DNA from: Amoebidium appalachense
Lineage: Eukaryota > Ichthyosporea
NCBI GenBank assembly: GCA_963693365.1
Contig: CAVNZM010000004.1
Coordinates: 8,184,001 to 8,248,000, forward strand
DNA length: 64,000 nt
Direction of reading: 5' to 3'
A program made the translations under genes and the position numbers. The notes under the pieces were generated by a model. That model ran no database searches. It worked only from the letters and a program-made list of their open reading frames with translations, and was not told the origin of the DNA. The number at the start of each line of letters is the position of its first letter. Positions within the stretch are counted from its first letter, which is position 1. Shown one piece after another: positions 9,751 through 20,590 of this stretch.

Positions 9751-10357
9751 TGTAAACATCTGTACACGCCGTACATGTTTACTATTACGAATATACTGTA
9801 CATATCATAGTGATCACGTAGATATTGTGTACATATGATCAGATCAATATCACACGCGACAGCCGCGGGCTGCGGCTCACGACTGAGCCGCGGCGCCGGC
9901 AATATGCAGTGGCCGTGCAGTCAGTATGAACCAATAGAATTCGAGAACCGCTAGGATAGGAATGCAAGTCTCATCCACTACGGAGGCGACATCTATAGCT
10001 AAACGAACGGAACCAATAAGGAAATCAGACCCAGTTGCATAAACCTAAACGGGCTTAAGTATTGACCAATCATTTGCCACAAAGTTATCCTTTTAGTTAG
10101 CTTCATGTTATTGGTGCACTGTGTGCACATAAAGACGACCGCACTCTTCTGACTGGTCAGAAGTCACGAAGGCATCAATGCCACCCATCCAGATGATCCG
10201 GAACCTGGGGGCTATATAAACAAGCCGTCCCAGTACGGGGGATCACTCTGAACGAGCACATTAAATAGTAACCTGGCCGCGTGTGCCTTACTACCCGTTC
10301 TCTGTCTTTATTCTGATTCAGTTGTTCTCTGCCTTATCCCAACTAGTTCAACTGTTT
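9751..10357 (+). repeat. 3' LTR, lacking its last three bases
   Basis: It matches 2116-2722 base for base at a constant offset of 7635, including the hairpins and TATA box. It ends ACTGTTT and then runs into TAGGCGGG, whereas the 5' LTR continues ACA. The terminal inverted repeat is therefore incomplete and no target-site duplication is seen. A tiny terminal deletion, a substitution or recombination with another copy could explain this. Confidence 0.92.
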
Positions 10358-12298
10358 TAGGCGGGAATTTAGACCAATCTTGATTTTTTTAAGGTAGCAA
10401 ATGCAATTCTGCTGTGACCCCACCCAGGGAGTCTATCATGGTACCTTCATAACGCCCTGCAGATCATCCAAAGACTTTTGGGAACCCCAAATGCCATTGA
10501 TAATATTTTTCTTTTGACTCGAAAAATACGACCAAAAGAAAAACTTGTACCTTTCTTTTTATCCAAATAATTACGAATATAACCAGATCAACGCTTCAAA
10601 AGTTTACAAAAATACATTTGAATGCATCTCCTGCATCTAGAAAGCTGCAAGTGGATTTCTATTTACATTGCTTCACAGGATGTAATATCGGAACCTAACT
10701 AATAGGTTCCCCCCCGACTCCGGATTGTTAGGAATTTGTTAATTATTCCAGCCAATCGCAAGCAGCGAGTCCCATCCACCGGAGAATAACAAACTCGTTG
10801 GAATTTTATGAGTTCAACTTGGGCCACTGTAGTACTCAATCGCTTAAGAAATGGCATAGAACACAAGTCATAAAATGTCCTCTTTGTTTCTTTACTAAAC
10901 TACCTACATACAGGGCTTGATATCGGTTTTCTGTAGAGGTGCACCGGGTCGTACCCGAATTAATCGTGCAGTAGTGCAGATGCCACGTGGATGAGCAGCA
11001 AAAGACCTTGGAATGGGTTTAGGGCTGTTTCCTACATTTTCTTGGGGATAAATACCTTTTCTAACCAATCACGGTCATCAAAAATGTAGAAAAAGCTCTT
11101 GCGATTGGCTTGGATAGCTGAAGTTAGACAACCCTATAGCCAACCAAAGCATGAAAACCGTTTGGCAAACGAAGGCTTTAGTTTTCATCAGGCTTTTCAA
11201 TTTATAGATAAATAATAAGAATATGTACGGTTAGATTCTCTTTTTCTGAAGGGCTGAAATGGAATCTCATGCTCAGTGGAAAAAGGACAACCACAGTTTC
11301 AGCAGCATTGAGCAGCGTTTTTGAGTGAATCACAAATGTCACTAAGGGGACCAATGGGGTGGTAGGTTATAGAAAGTCATGACCTATAGTCAATCAACAT
11401 TCAACACTTTTGACAACCTATGTAACGACATTGTGTGAGATGCGCTACCATAAGATTTACACATGGAAACACGTTTAACAAGGACGAAAATGTGCTAAAA
11501 CAGGTTTAAATTGCATTTGGGAATATAGAACCCGATAATTCACAAGTACTTCACTAATGCCGCCACAACTGCTTCAACCTGCATAGAACACAAGTTGATG
11601 CCTGGTAACCAATCAAAAATGCCGTGAACTACGGTGGTTGGTCACATAGCACACCCTGGTCATTCACAGTCCATCAGTTTCAGTGCCGGCAAAACATTAC
11701 ATTGGAACGCGGTCAATGATTGCCTAACGGCTTTCGGGATCGATTTGTCGAAATCACGATATGTAAACAATGCGTACGTGCATAGCTGTACATCCTCGGC
11801 AAGAGTGTTTTGTTTTCGGGGTCTATTTCACAGAAGTAGAAAATGATTTCAAAAATTTATCAGCTAGGGTAAAAGAATAATAGATTGCAGCCAGGCTTCG
11901 AAATTCAGGGATCGATAGCAGGGCCGTCAGCTAGCGTGTGCGTGCATACGGCACAGGGCTGGTTCAACTTGGCTTCCTGATGCTATATAGAATTAATTGG
12001 CCAAATGTCATGCACTGGCCGGTCACCTCCCTTACTGTACAATTTTTCCGTAGCGTGCCAGTTATCAGCGCTTGCCGCCGGAGGTTCACTTCACCTCAGT
12101 GTGGCTTTCAGGAGGGGTTCTTCGTTTCCGGGCCCTTTCTTTCGTTCCTTCTTCTCCATAGCGCTCACGTTTTTTCCACACGCTTTTCGTAATTTTCATA
12201 TAGGATAGTTCGCCCACAGCCCAGACAAGCCCCCGTTGTCTGGTTTAGGCTGTGGTGCGGGCAGAACGGGTTCTAATTTGTACGAGCGCACCGCCAAC
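10358..12298. other. Intergenic region, no gene seen
   Basis: This AT-rich 1.9 kb has only short, unsupported open frames. I found no conserved coding sequence, tRNA or tandem repeat. The end presumably contains the promoter and 5' UTR of the giant gene. A CTATATAG at 11983-11990 lies about 310 bases before the start codon and could be a TATA element, but that is weak. The sequence directly after the LTR (TAGGCGGGAATTT) gives no clue to the original insertion site. Confidence 0.5.
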
Positions 12299-12486
12299 AT
12301 GGTGTGCCTCGTTGGACTCGTCCTGGCCCTGTGGCTGGGCTTGGCCCAGGCCCAGACTTGCGGCCCAAATATAGTTAGAAAGATGATCCAGTTGGTTCCA
12401 AGCACAAATCCTCCCATAGAGCGTTGCTTGACCAGAGGAGAACTCATTAGCGGCGACACATACTCCGTTACACTCGGCTCTTGCAA
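12299..12486 (+). CDS. Giant gene exon 1: signal peptide and first beta-trefoil repeat
   Basis: The ATG at 12299 follows GCCAAC and is the in-frame start directly before a textbook signal peptide, MVCLVGLVLALWLGLAQAQ, with likely cleavage after AQA. The mature N-terminus then carries C..., later ERCLTRGE...VTLGSC. That CL...V-L-x-x-C pattern recurs in exons 2 and 3 and resembles the three subrepeats of a ricin-B-type beta-trefoil. The donor is CAA|GTAGGT (intron from 12487). The exon ends in phase 2. An upstream in-frame extension to about 12236 exists but lacks a better start and would bury the signal peptide. Confidence 0.72.
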
Positions 12487-13172
12487 GTAGGTGGCCGGTT
12501 GCCTGTTGTGTGCTCCACAAAAACACCTTTTTTTCTTGCGGGGCTTAGGGAAAGTCAGAAATGCATAAGTGAAAAGATGCAAGGATAGGATCAACATCAC
12601 ACGGTTCACATGTGGCACACACATTGTAAGCGGATCGTAAAAAGGTTGAATTAGATGGGAGGGAAAAGGGATCTGGGGAAGTTGTAGTGGGGTAATATAG
12701 CGTTACACGCTCCTTCATGGTGGTGGTGGTGTTGGCGGTGGTGTTAGTGTATATGTGAATGTGACTGAAGGAAAATGGGGCGTTAATGCAGGTTCTTAGT
12801 CTGTCCTCTGTTTTTTTGGATCTCCCCTCCCCCCCAACCCTCCCCCTCCCCCCTCCACTCTTTCCCCCCGTGCCCCTCAATGGCTGGTTTAAGTTTTTAA
12901 AGTTTTGAGCAAAAATCACCCGTTCAAATCACACCTACTACTTCTCTGTGTGGCTGACTAGCTGGTGTGGCTGGCAGAACCCCAAAAAATGCAGCCCTGA
13001 TAGCTGGTTTCGATGACTAGGATTATTCTTCCCCGAGTGGGTTCTCCTTTTGCATTTATAGAACCAACTCCTGTGTTGCTTATGTTTACTTTTACTCACA
13101 ATCTACCGTTGTTGAAGCCACTAATCTGAGTTCTGAGGGTTTTGTTCAAGCTAACGGGCCCTTCTTACCCAG
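12487..13172 (+). other. Intron 1
   Basis: 686 bases, GTAGGT...TTCTTACCCAG. It has a C-rich patch at 12826-12868 but, unlike introns 3-6, no pure C-tract next to the donor. It also holds a GGT-rich stretch (12718-12740). No gene or RNA recognised inside. Confidence 0.65.
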
Positions 13173-13339
13173 GCCGAAGCGAAATGGTCTTGTCATCAAA
13201 GTAGCCATTGAGAACGGCTACTGGAAGACGAAAAATGGGCAGTGTCTAGGCCGTGTCCAGGACCAGCTTACACTTGGCCCATGTAATAGCGAGGCGAAGA
13301 AGTTTGTATGGGTGGCAAACACAGCCATCAGGGATCCAG
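13173..13339 (+). CDS. Giant gene exon 2: second beta-trefoil repeat
   Basis: Acceptor TTCTTACCCAG, donor CCAG|GTTTGT. The exon enters in phase 2 and leaves in phase 1, and has no stop in the joined frame. It encodes NGYWKTKNGQCLGRVQDQ followed by LTLGPC and a tryptophan-containing end (KKFVWVA), a good match to the CL...LxLxxC...W pattern of ricin-B-type lectin subrepeats. Assignment rests on splice phase and this pattern; a transcript is needed to prove it. Confidence 0.65.
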
Positions 13340-14506
13340 GTTTGTCTCCCTAACCCCTTCTTCCACCCTCCAAAAAAGAAGAGTATTTTTATCCCCTCTT
13401 CTTCCCCCCCCTCCCCCCTCCTCCCCCCTTCCCCCTTCCGCCCTGGGCTCCCCTTCCCCTCTGGGAGCTCAATAAAAATAACAATGATAAATAGTGGAGG
13501 GAAAGGACGTAGAATGCCAGAAAGAAACTACCAAGTGACCCGTTCACACGTTTTTGGTCCCTTATTTTTGCGGGCTCTCCTTGACATTTCAGTTGTAATC
13601 ATTGTTTAGTAACTTGTTGTTAGTACACGTTTCTTCAAGAGACTCTGTCTCGTACTCGTCTCACTACCTGTTATTTTCGGCTGTTGGTCACTGTGGGAGC
13701 ACATAGCTAGGTCTTGAGCTCGGAAGGTTAACGTTGTAGAATTGAACAGTGTCAGTGTTGTTCATGGGTGGATGCGCAAGTTTGTCGTGCGCTTGGGTAC
13801 TTGTATGAGTGGGATGGTGATGGTTGTAGGTATGTGTATGTGTGTGGTGCTTGTGGTTTTCTTGTGTGTGCGTGCTCTTGTACTTGCGTGCTGGACACAT
13901 ATTTGTTTCACCTTTTCATATCCGTCCTCTTGTTGGGGTGTACGTGAATGTGTTTGTGCACTCGGGAACGGGCATTCATGAGTGCATGTTTTTCGCTGTT
14001 ACTTGGTGTGAAGCGTTTGACACAAGTGGATAACTGGTGGTTTGTCGTACATGTGATATATGTAAAGATGCAAACCTGCATGGGCCTGTGTTTTGTATGT
14101 GAGACGAGAGTGTTATGTCTCGTGTTTACCTGTATCTGTACATTCGTTTTTGGATGTGTATGTGGAGCTTTTGGTGCCTGCGCACACTGACAAGTTTTCT
14201 TTTGTGCCCATCTAAAAGAATTATAACTGTTATTGCGAAATTATGCCAAGGCTAATCACCCGGAGTGTTTTATTCTCCTCTTCCTTCCATCTTCTCTTGC
14301 CCGTAGTCATCTGTAGATTAAAAGCTTGTCCCATTCTCTACGTGCGCACACTCTGGTATGGAAAAAACATTTGAAAGTCTGAAACTTTGTGGCATATTGC
14401 ACATGGTGTTCGTGTGGGTGCCAGTTAGCTATGCAGTTTTGTGGGATTCATCTGCGTTTTATGTGTGTTGTGCGGGCATTCGTGCACGCCTGCCTACCTC
14501 CCTTCG

Positions 14507-14508
14507 TG

Positions 14509-14571
<63 letters not shown>

Positions 14572-14582
14572 TGCCTGCCTGC
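14507..14582. repeat. (TGCC)n tetranucleotide microsatellite
   Basis: Near-perfect TGCC repeats, about 19 units with a single one-base interruption near the end, inside intron 2. Confidence 0.95.
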
Positions 14583-15027
14583 ACGACCTTTTTATGTAAA
14601 TAAGTGCATGTGAATCGATATGCGGATAGTATGTGTGTGTTTATGAGTACTGGTTGTCTGCGTGTTGCTGCGTGTTGTTTACTTTAGTCTATTGTATGAG
14701 ACCTCTTCGTAGGCATTTGCTTGAGGTTAGAATTAATCTAGAACGGCATTTGAGGACGGCATGCTCATCCAGGGCCACATGCCCGGTGTCCTAGCAACAA
14801 ATGTATGGAAATCTGGGTGTTGTACGGAAAACAATACCTGTGACGGCAATATGAGTGTGCTTGTTGAATGATTGAGGGTTTAGTGTGCGATTGCTACGTG
14901 CATGGGTGCGTGTGTGCTTTCGTCTGAGCATCAGCTTTTGTCATTGTACGAGTTTTTGTGTCGCTTGCCGTATACTCGCATGTACGTGTTTATATACGTA
15001 GGTCGTGCGTGCGTGTGGGTCGGATGT

Positions 15028-15036
15028 CTGTGTGTG

Positions 15037-15095
<59 letters not shown>

Positions 15096-15137
15096 CGTGT
15101 GTGTGTGTTTGCTTGTGCGTGCGTGTGTGTGTGTGTA
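15028..15137. repeat. (GT)n microsatellite
   Basis: A long GT dinucleotide tract with a few GC interruptions near its end, inside intron 2. Confidence 0.95.
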
Positions 15138-16084
15138 GCAACAGTTGTGTGCCTATGTGTGTTTGCCCTTTTTGCATGGGTGCTTCCTTACACGGATAAC
15201 GTATGTGATTGGAAGTGTCCTCAGTGTGTGTGTGCGCGCGAGTGTGTGCTGCTATGTGAGACACATACTTTTTACGTGCCTTTGTGATCCTTTCATAGGT
15301 TTCATGGTTATTCTTGGTTAAGTCAAGGTCATTCAAGCATGTGAGATGCAAGCTATGGTGTGATTTTTTTGTGAATGGCAGATGTGTGGTGCTGGAGGGT
15401 TTTCCACTTCTCTCTCCCTCTCATGCTTATATGCGCATGTACACGTCTTGCCTTCCATGCTCCCGTGCACACACACGTCTTGTCTCCCATGTACTTCAGC
15501 CCAGTAAGAGTATCTGTGTTGGGAAACAGAGGTATCGTGTGTACTCGTGTTCGGAATATTTCAGTTCGTGCATGTGTTTGCTCTGTTGTTTTTCTGGTGG
15601 TGATGGTTTCCTTTCTCTTCCCGTTACACGTGCTTACTGTACCCCCCCCCCCCCCCCCCCCCCCTCTCCCCTAGTAGTTCCAGCCCTTTTTCAGCCCCCC
15701 CCCCCCCCCCCCCCCCCTCCCTCCCCCCTCCCCCTTTCCTCAAAACCTCCCCTGTCATGTTGCATTACAAACAGTCCATATGTGTATGTTCATTGGTTGT
15801 GAGTGTGACGGTAACTTTAGAGCATTTTTAGGTATTTAGAGTTGCTAGGGTTGGCTCGTTTTACATGGGTCCGTGCCTGTGTGTCTTTTGCTAATCTGCA
15901 TCACCGTGTTCGTTGGAAATGTGCACGTCGTACTCAGTAGCACACTCCTAACCCCCCGCCCCCCCCCCCCCCCCCCAAATAATAAAAAAGAAAAAAAAGA
16001 AAAGAAAAGAAACAATTCACACCCACACCCATCACCCCCATGACTTTGGTCTAGCATGTTATCCACTAAAAATGCAACCCCTCT

Positions 16085-16370
16085 TGCTTGCGCAACCCTG
16101 CTCGTCTTTGATCAAGACGGGTTGACCCACCCAAGTTCAGTTGATGCTGCTGTCTGAGTTGGAGGGTCGTATATACGTGGGCTAAGGGGTCGAAACTTAG
16201 ACGCAATTGATGACTTGGGCCCTTCCTGAGGATGGGCTCTGCTTATGACGCATACTGTGCGCATGGCTGATGTTGCATACTTGAATGTTTGCCTTTGCAT
16301 GTGTCCTGCACCATGCTTCTCATCGTGTATGCGTACTTCGTACTGTGTTCCGCATTGAAACCCCCCTCCT
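16085..16370 (+). repeat. Intronic poly-C-ended repeat, copy 1
   Basis: First full copy of a roughly 290-base family. Order of conserved blocks: TGCTTGCGCAACCC, a hairpin (CTCGTCTT at 16101-16108 pairing with AAGACGGG at 16114-16121), GGGCTAAGGGGTCGAAACT, GATGACTTGGGCCC, GAGGATGGGCTCTGCTTATG, TTTGCATGTGTCCTGCACCA, and TTCCGCATTGAAACCCCCC at the end. No coding potential. GGTCGAAAC resembles a pol III B box (8 of 9 positions of GWTCRANNC). Confidence 0.85.
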
Positions 16371-16466
16371 TGCCCTGTTTGCCTTTGCATGTGTCCTGCA
16401 CCATGCTTCTCGTCGTGTATGCGTACTTTGTACCGTGTTCCGCATTCAAACCCCCCCCCCCCCCCC
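16371..16466 (+). repeat. Intronic repeat, partial 3' copy 1b
   Basis: A tandem partial duplicate of only the 3' third, from TTTGCATGTGTCC to TTCCGCATTCAAA, ending in a C20 tract. It is joined directly to the end of copy 1. Confidence 0.85.
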
Positions 16467-16668
16467 ATACGCGGGCTAAGGGGTCGAAACTCAGACGCAA
16501 TTGATGACTTGGGCCCTCCCTGAGGATGGGCTCTGCTTATGACGCATACTGTGCGCATGGCTGATGCTGCATACTTGAATGTTTGCCTTTGCATGTGTCC
16601 TGCACCATGGCTTCTCATCGTGTATGCGTACTTCGTACTGTGTTCCGCATTCAAAACCCCCCCTGTCT
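16467..16668 (+). repeat. Intronic repeat, copy 2 (5'-truncated)
   Basis: It starts inside the family at ATACGCGGGCTAAGG and runs to TTCCGCATTCAAAACCCCCCC. The 5' hairpin part is missing. It abuts the C-tract of copy 1b. Confidence 0.85.
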
Positions 16669-16828
16669 TCTTTCAGAGGTGTCCTTTCAGGACAGACCAC
16701 TGTGTGGAGACATCTTTACTTCCATGCAACCGGGCATGGTTGCTCTGTGTCGTGCATCTGTAAGCACATACGCGTTTGTCGCTGCACTGCATTAGTTTGC
16801 ACATACATCTTCACCGTTTTGCTCACCT

Positions 16829-17148
16829 TGCTTGCATAAGCAACCCTGCTCGTCTTTGATCAAGACGGGTTGACCCACCCAAGTTCAGTTGATGCTGCTG
16901 TCTGAGTTGGAGCGTCGTATATACGCGGGCTAAGGGGTCGAAACTCAGACGCAATTGATGACTTGGGCCCTCCCTGAGGATGGGCTCTGCTTATGACGCA
17001 TACTGTGCGCATGGCTGATGCTGCATACTTGAATGTTTGCCTTTGCATGTGTCCTGCACCATGCTTCTCATCGTGTATGCGTACTTCGTACTGTGTTCCG
17101 CATTCAAAACCCCCCCCCCCCCCCCGCCCCCCCCCCCCCGCCCCACAC
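16829..17148 (+). repeat. Intronic repeat, copy 3 (full length)
   Basis: A full copy with the 5' hairpin, starting TGCTTGCATAAGCAACCC and ending with a long C-tract (17109-17142, interrupted by single Gs). It lies just before exon 3. Confidence 0.88.
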
Positions 17149-17250
17149 TCTTTGCATGGTGTTGTGGATGTCACAAATGCGTGTGAACGAGAATGTGCAG
17201 CATTTCCTTTTCGTTAGAGTTTCCTTGCAGACTGACCAATACCCTTACAG

Positions 17251-17802
17251 CTGACAACACGTGCTTTGACTGGGACGAGTCGGAGCAGAAGGTGTTCCTC
17301 GACTCCTGCTCTGCTGTTGCGAAGGCGGCCAAGCCCAACACCAAGGCGGCGCTTACGCAAAAGTGGATGTGGTTTGCTGAGTGGATGGATTACTTCAACA
17401 CACACACGAACAACCCCATCATCCCGAACAGCGGGGGTTCCCGTCTGGATGGCTACACGATCCAGCAGTGTATGAAGGACTGCCTGTACAACCCCAACTG
17501 CAACGCCTTCATGTGGGACGGCACCACGTGCAAGCACACGTCCGTCAACGGCACCTGCGAGCTCGTGTTCCACCAGCAGAATGATCCGTGGATGATCTGT
17601 ATTGCTGGTGACCGCCAGGACGGTGGGTGGTCCCAGTGGTCTGCCTGCTCCCGCACGTGCGGTGGTGGCCAGCGTACCCGCAAGTGCAACAACCCGTGCG
17701 TTCACAACGGTGGTGAATGCTGCAAGGGGCCAAGCGCCGAGTCCTGTAACGCCCAGTCCTGCAGCCGCAACCCCGGAGAGACCTGCTCTGGTGGCTGCTG
17801 CA
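17251..17802 (+). CDS. Giant gene exon 3: third trefoil repeat, PAN 1, TSP1 1
   Basis: Acceptor CCCTTACAG; enters and leaves in phase 1. It begins with the third trefoil-like repeat (TCFDWDESEQKVFLDSC, then QKWMW). Next is a PAN/Apple-type module with the CMKDCLYNPNCNAFMWDGTTC pattern shortened here as C-x3-C-x5-C-x-AF-x-W-DG-x2-C. Then comes a TSP1 domain with WSQWSAC (possible C-mannosylated tryptophans), SRTCGGGQRTRKC and CNAQSC. The donor is TGCTGCA|GTATGT; the first C-tract base is 6 nt after the donor G. Confidence 0.82.
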
Positions 17803-18621
17803 GTATGTCCCCCCCCCCCCCCCCCTCCCCCCCTTACGCCCTCCCCCCGGGGAGCTTCCTAGAAGCCCCGTCTCCTGAGTTCCTATCTATATTTTTCTTG
17901 CTTCTGCTTACTGCTGCAACTTTAACCCCCGGCCTTTCCCACTGCCCTTGCCTGCATAAGCAACCCTGCTCGTCTCTGATCAAGACGGGTGACCTACTCA
18001 TGTTCAAGTGAAACAGTATCTGAGTTGGGTTTCGTTAACGAGGGGAATAGGTCGAAACTCGGGTACTGTGGATGACGTGGGCCCCCCCTGAGGATGGGCT
18101 CTGCTTATTATGCATACTCTTTATGTATGGCTTGCATTCTGCATCGTGTTATCCGTTTGTTCTTGTGTACTTCGTACTTTTTGACGCATTCAAAACCCCC
18201 CTCCCCCTTACTTCCCCCCCCCCCCCCCCCCCCCCCCCCGCCCCTCCTTCCCCTCCAGCAACCCCCTCAGCACAGAGAGCACTCGCATACGTTCTCCCCT
18301 CCCTCCCTCCCCCCTCCCCCCCTCCCCCCCCCCCGCCCGCCCGCCCGCAAACATACACAATGCTCAAATTCTAACTTTAATACTTCCAGTCCATCTTTTC
18401 ACCCTTTACGATGTGCAGGGTTTTGGATTTCCTTTTAGAAAGTAGTTGTTTATGCACAATTGTACGATTCATCATGCTACCGTCCATTCTCTTTGTTATT
18501 TATCAGTGCCGGTCTGGGTGCAATTTTGTTTCATGCTGCTCTTTGACAGTCTTGTCCTGAAGAATGATGGGGTACTGAACCTGTGTGAACATTTTCTGAT
18601 CGCATTCAATGCACATTTCAG
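17803..18621 (+). other. Intron 3
   Basis: 819 bases, GTATGT followed at once by C17 (17809-17825), ending ACATTTCAG. It holds a diverged copy of the intronic repeat family and further C-rich tracts (18217-18240, 18299-18347). Phase 1. Confidence 0.75.
17948..18240 (+). repeat. Intronic repeat, copy 4 (diverged)
   Basis: Clearly the same family (TGCATAAGCAACCCTGCTCG, hairpin with one inner mismatch, GGTCGAAACTCGGG, GAGGATGGGCTCTGCTTAT, GACGCATTCAAAACCCCCC) but with many substitutions and indels relative to copies 1-3. It is therefore an older insertion. It also ends in a C-tract. Confidence 0.8.
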
Positions 18622-20118
18622 AGTACAAGCTGGTGCCCAAGGCCGATGTCAAGTCTTCCCTTGGCGGTGGCGAGGTGCTGCCGCTGGAGACCTGCAAGGC
18701 CCGCTGCACCAAGATGAAGGGGTGCAACGGTTTTTCGTGGGATGGTCGTCGGTGCTGGTACAAGAGCGTCACCACTAAGGGCGCCATCGTTCCTTCATCC
18801 ACCACGAGCCTGTACCTGCAGGACTGCCCGGCCGGCACCTGGTCTGCATGGGGTGCATGCTCCGTCACATGCGGCAACGGCGGTATCCGCAAGCGCACCT
18901 GCCCAACCAACAACTGCATTGGCGCCGCGCAGGAGGCATGTGGTGCGGGTCCATGCTGCACGTTCCGCCTCAATGCCAAAAAGGACGTTCCCCTCAAGAC
19001 CATCCCCGGTGGTGGCAAGATGGCCCTGAACGAGTGTATGCGCAGATGCGCGGCCAATGCCAAGTGCAACTCGTTCGTGTGGGACGGGTCCACCTGTATC
19101 ATGAAGGCCATGTCCAGCTTGGCCGACATGGTGCCCAGCACCGTGTGGTCGACCTACACTGCCTCCTGCCGTGTCATCCCCACCACCTCCGTCCCGGTCA
19201 ACGGCAAGTGGGCGGAGTGGGGTGTTTGCAGCACCTCTTGCGGCGGCGGTACCCGCTCTCGCACGTGCACCAACCCCCCACCTTCGAACGGCGGCTCGCA
19301 GTGCGCTGGGGCTGCCACTGAGACGTGCAACACCCTCCAGTGCTGTACCTACCGTCTTTTCCCGGCCAAGGATGCCACCCAGGATATGGCCGGTGGCGGA
19401 GCAATGACTCTGAACGAGTGCAAGGCCAACTGCCGTGCCACCACAGGTTGCACAGCTTTTGCCTTCAGCGGCTCTGCGTGCCTGTTTAAGGCCCTGCCCG
19501 TACCCGTCAAGGACCCCAACACCGATCTTGTTCCCTCTGCCACCTACGACATGTATGTTCAGGACTGCTTCAGCGGCCGCACCAACGGGAACTGGGGTTC
19601 ATGGAGCATGTGCAGTGTCAGCTGCAACGGCGGCATCAAGACACGCGAGTGCAACAACCCTGCCCCGGCCGGTGGTGGAGCCACATGCAGTGGTTCAGCC
19701 TCTGCCAGCTGCAACACTGGGGTATGTGTGCACTGGGAGGTCTACCCCAAGAAGGAGACCCACGTCATCACGATTCCCGGGGGTGGCTACATGACTATTG
19801 ACGAGTGCAAGGCGGCGTGCGTTGCCACCCCCACCTGCACGGCATTCACCCACAACGGACAGTACTGCAACCTCAAGGCTGTCACCAACGCCACCACGGA
19901 GGTGGTTGACGACAGTGAAGAGTGGGACACGTACGTCATCAACGGCGAGGATTCTCTTCTGCCAGCGGGCACCCCCATGTGGACTGCCTGGAGTGCGTGC
20001 AGTGTCACGTGCAGCATTGGCGTCAAATCGCGCCTGTGCGTGGAGGCTGTTACTGGCAAGCCATCGAGTGCCTGTGTCGGTGACAACGCTGCTCCTTGTG
20101 ATGCTGGTCCATGCTGCA
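18622..20118 (+). CDS. Giant gene exon 4: four PAN-TSP1 pairs
   Basis: Acceptor CACATTTCAG, donor TGCTGCA|GTACGT, phase 1 at both ends. It encodes four PAN/Apple-like modules, each with a GGG turn, a C-x3-C-x4/5-C core and a W/F-x-G-x2-C strand (for example LETCKARCTKMKGCNGFSWDG), each followed by a TSP1 domain. TSP1 tryptophan motifs are WSAWGAC, WAEWGVC, WGSWSMC and WTAWSAC; each TSP1 has the S-x-TC or S-x-SC and G-x-R-x-C signatures and most end in CC. Four pairs in one exon imply loss of, or growth without, internal introns, while the flanking pairs have one exon each. Confidence 0.9.
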
Positions 20119-20590
20119 GTACGTACCCCCCCCCCCCCCCCCCCTTCCCCCCTCCCTTCTATCTCCCCCCCCCTTATCTGCCCCTGTTTCCTTCGAAGGG
20201 CTCCACCTCTTTAACTTACATACTTGACCCTTTTTGCTTCTACCTATATATGCCTTGCACCCCAGCAAGCTCTACTCTGGCTCAGTTTGAGTCCATTCAT
20301 TGGCTCACTTATTATTCTAAAAATTCAGGGCTCGTTTTGCAGTCGACATTGTGTTTCCTGTCTTGAATGTGTACTTTGTAGTCTACTGTATCCCCCTTCC
20401 GTCCCTCCCTCCCCCCTCCCCCTTCCCCCCCCCTCGCCCCTCTCCGCCTCCCCCCCCTGTTTTCTTTCCCAGTTCCCCCCTCCATCTTCTCTGTTGCTCG
20501 TGTACCGGCCTCGTGGTGAAAGAGAACTTGTTTGGTTGCATATGTTGCACCTCTAATTCAAACAAATGATAACACAACCATTCCCTTTAG
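20119..20590 (+). other. Intron 4
   Basis: 472 bases, GTACGTA then C19 (20126-20144), ending TTCCCTTTAG. More C-rich stretches lie at 20408-20457. Phase 1. Nothing else recognised. Confidence 0.75.

Larger units (their letters stand above)
2116..10357 (+). mobile_element. Ty3/gypsy chromovirus-type LTR retrotransposon
   Basis: Two direct repeats (2116-2722 and 9751-10357) are identical as far as I can compare and flank a primer-binding-site-like sequence, gag, protease, reverse transcriptase, RNase H, integrase and chromodomain, and a polypurine tract. The domain order PR-RT-RH-IN-chromodomain is that of Ty3/gypsy chromoviruses. Identical LTRs imply recent insertion or LTR gene conversion. 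No target-site duplication is visible: the 5' flank ends CGAGAG and the 3' flank begins TAGGCG. The 3' LTR also lacks the last three bases of the expected TGTTTACA end. The coding region carries one in-frame stop and two +1 frame changes, so either it uses recoding or this copy has small lesions. Confidence 0.93.
13340..17250 (+). other. Intron 2, repeat-rich
   Basis: 3.9 kb, GTTTGT...CCCTTACAG. It contains C-rich tracts (13391-13441), a (TGCC)n block, a long GT block, pure C-tracts at 15642-15664, 15697-15717 and 15951-15976, and four copies or part-copies of a poly-C-ended repeat. An alternative acceptor at 17230 (CCTTGCAG) would put exon 3 out of phase and lead into a TGA, so I chose 17250/17251. 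Short open frames here are GT/CA-driven or C-tract-driven and unsupported. Confidence 0.6.

Noticed and set aside
11634-11846. 70-codon open frame upstream of the giant gene
   Set aside because: Short, with no domain, no signal for expression and AT-rich surroundings.
14902-15351. Cys/Val-rich (plus) and His/Thr-rich (minus) open frames
   Set aside because: Products of the GT/CA microsatellite in intron 2.
16190-16230. C/D snoRNA-like boxes (TTGATGA ... CTGA) in the intronic repeat
   Set aside because: The boxes are only about 12 bases apart with no terminal stem, too close for a C/D snoRNA.
17221-17230. Acceptor CCTTGCAG for exon 3
   Set aside because: It gives the wrong phase after exon 2 and runs at once into TGA; CCCTTACAG 20 bases on fits the phase.
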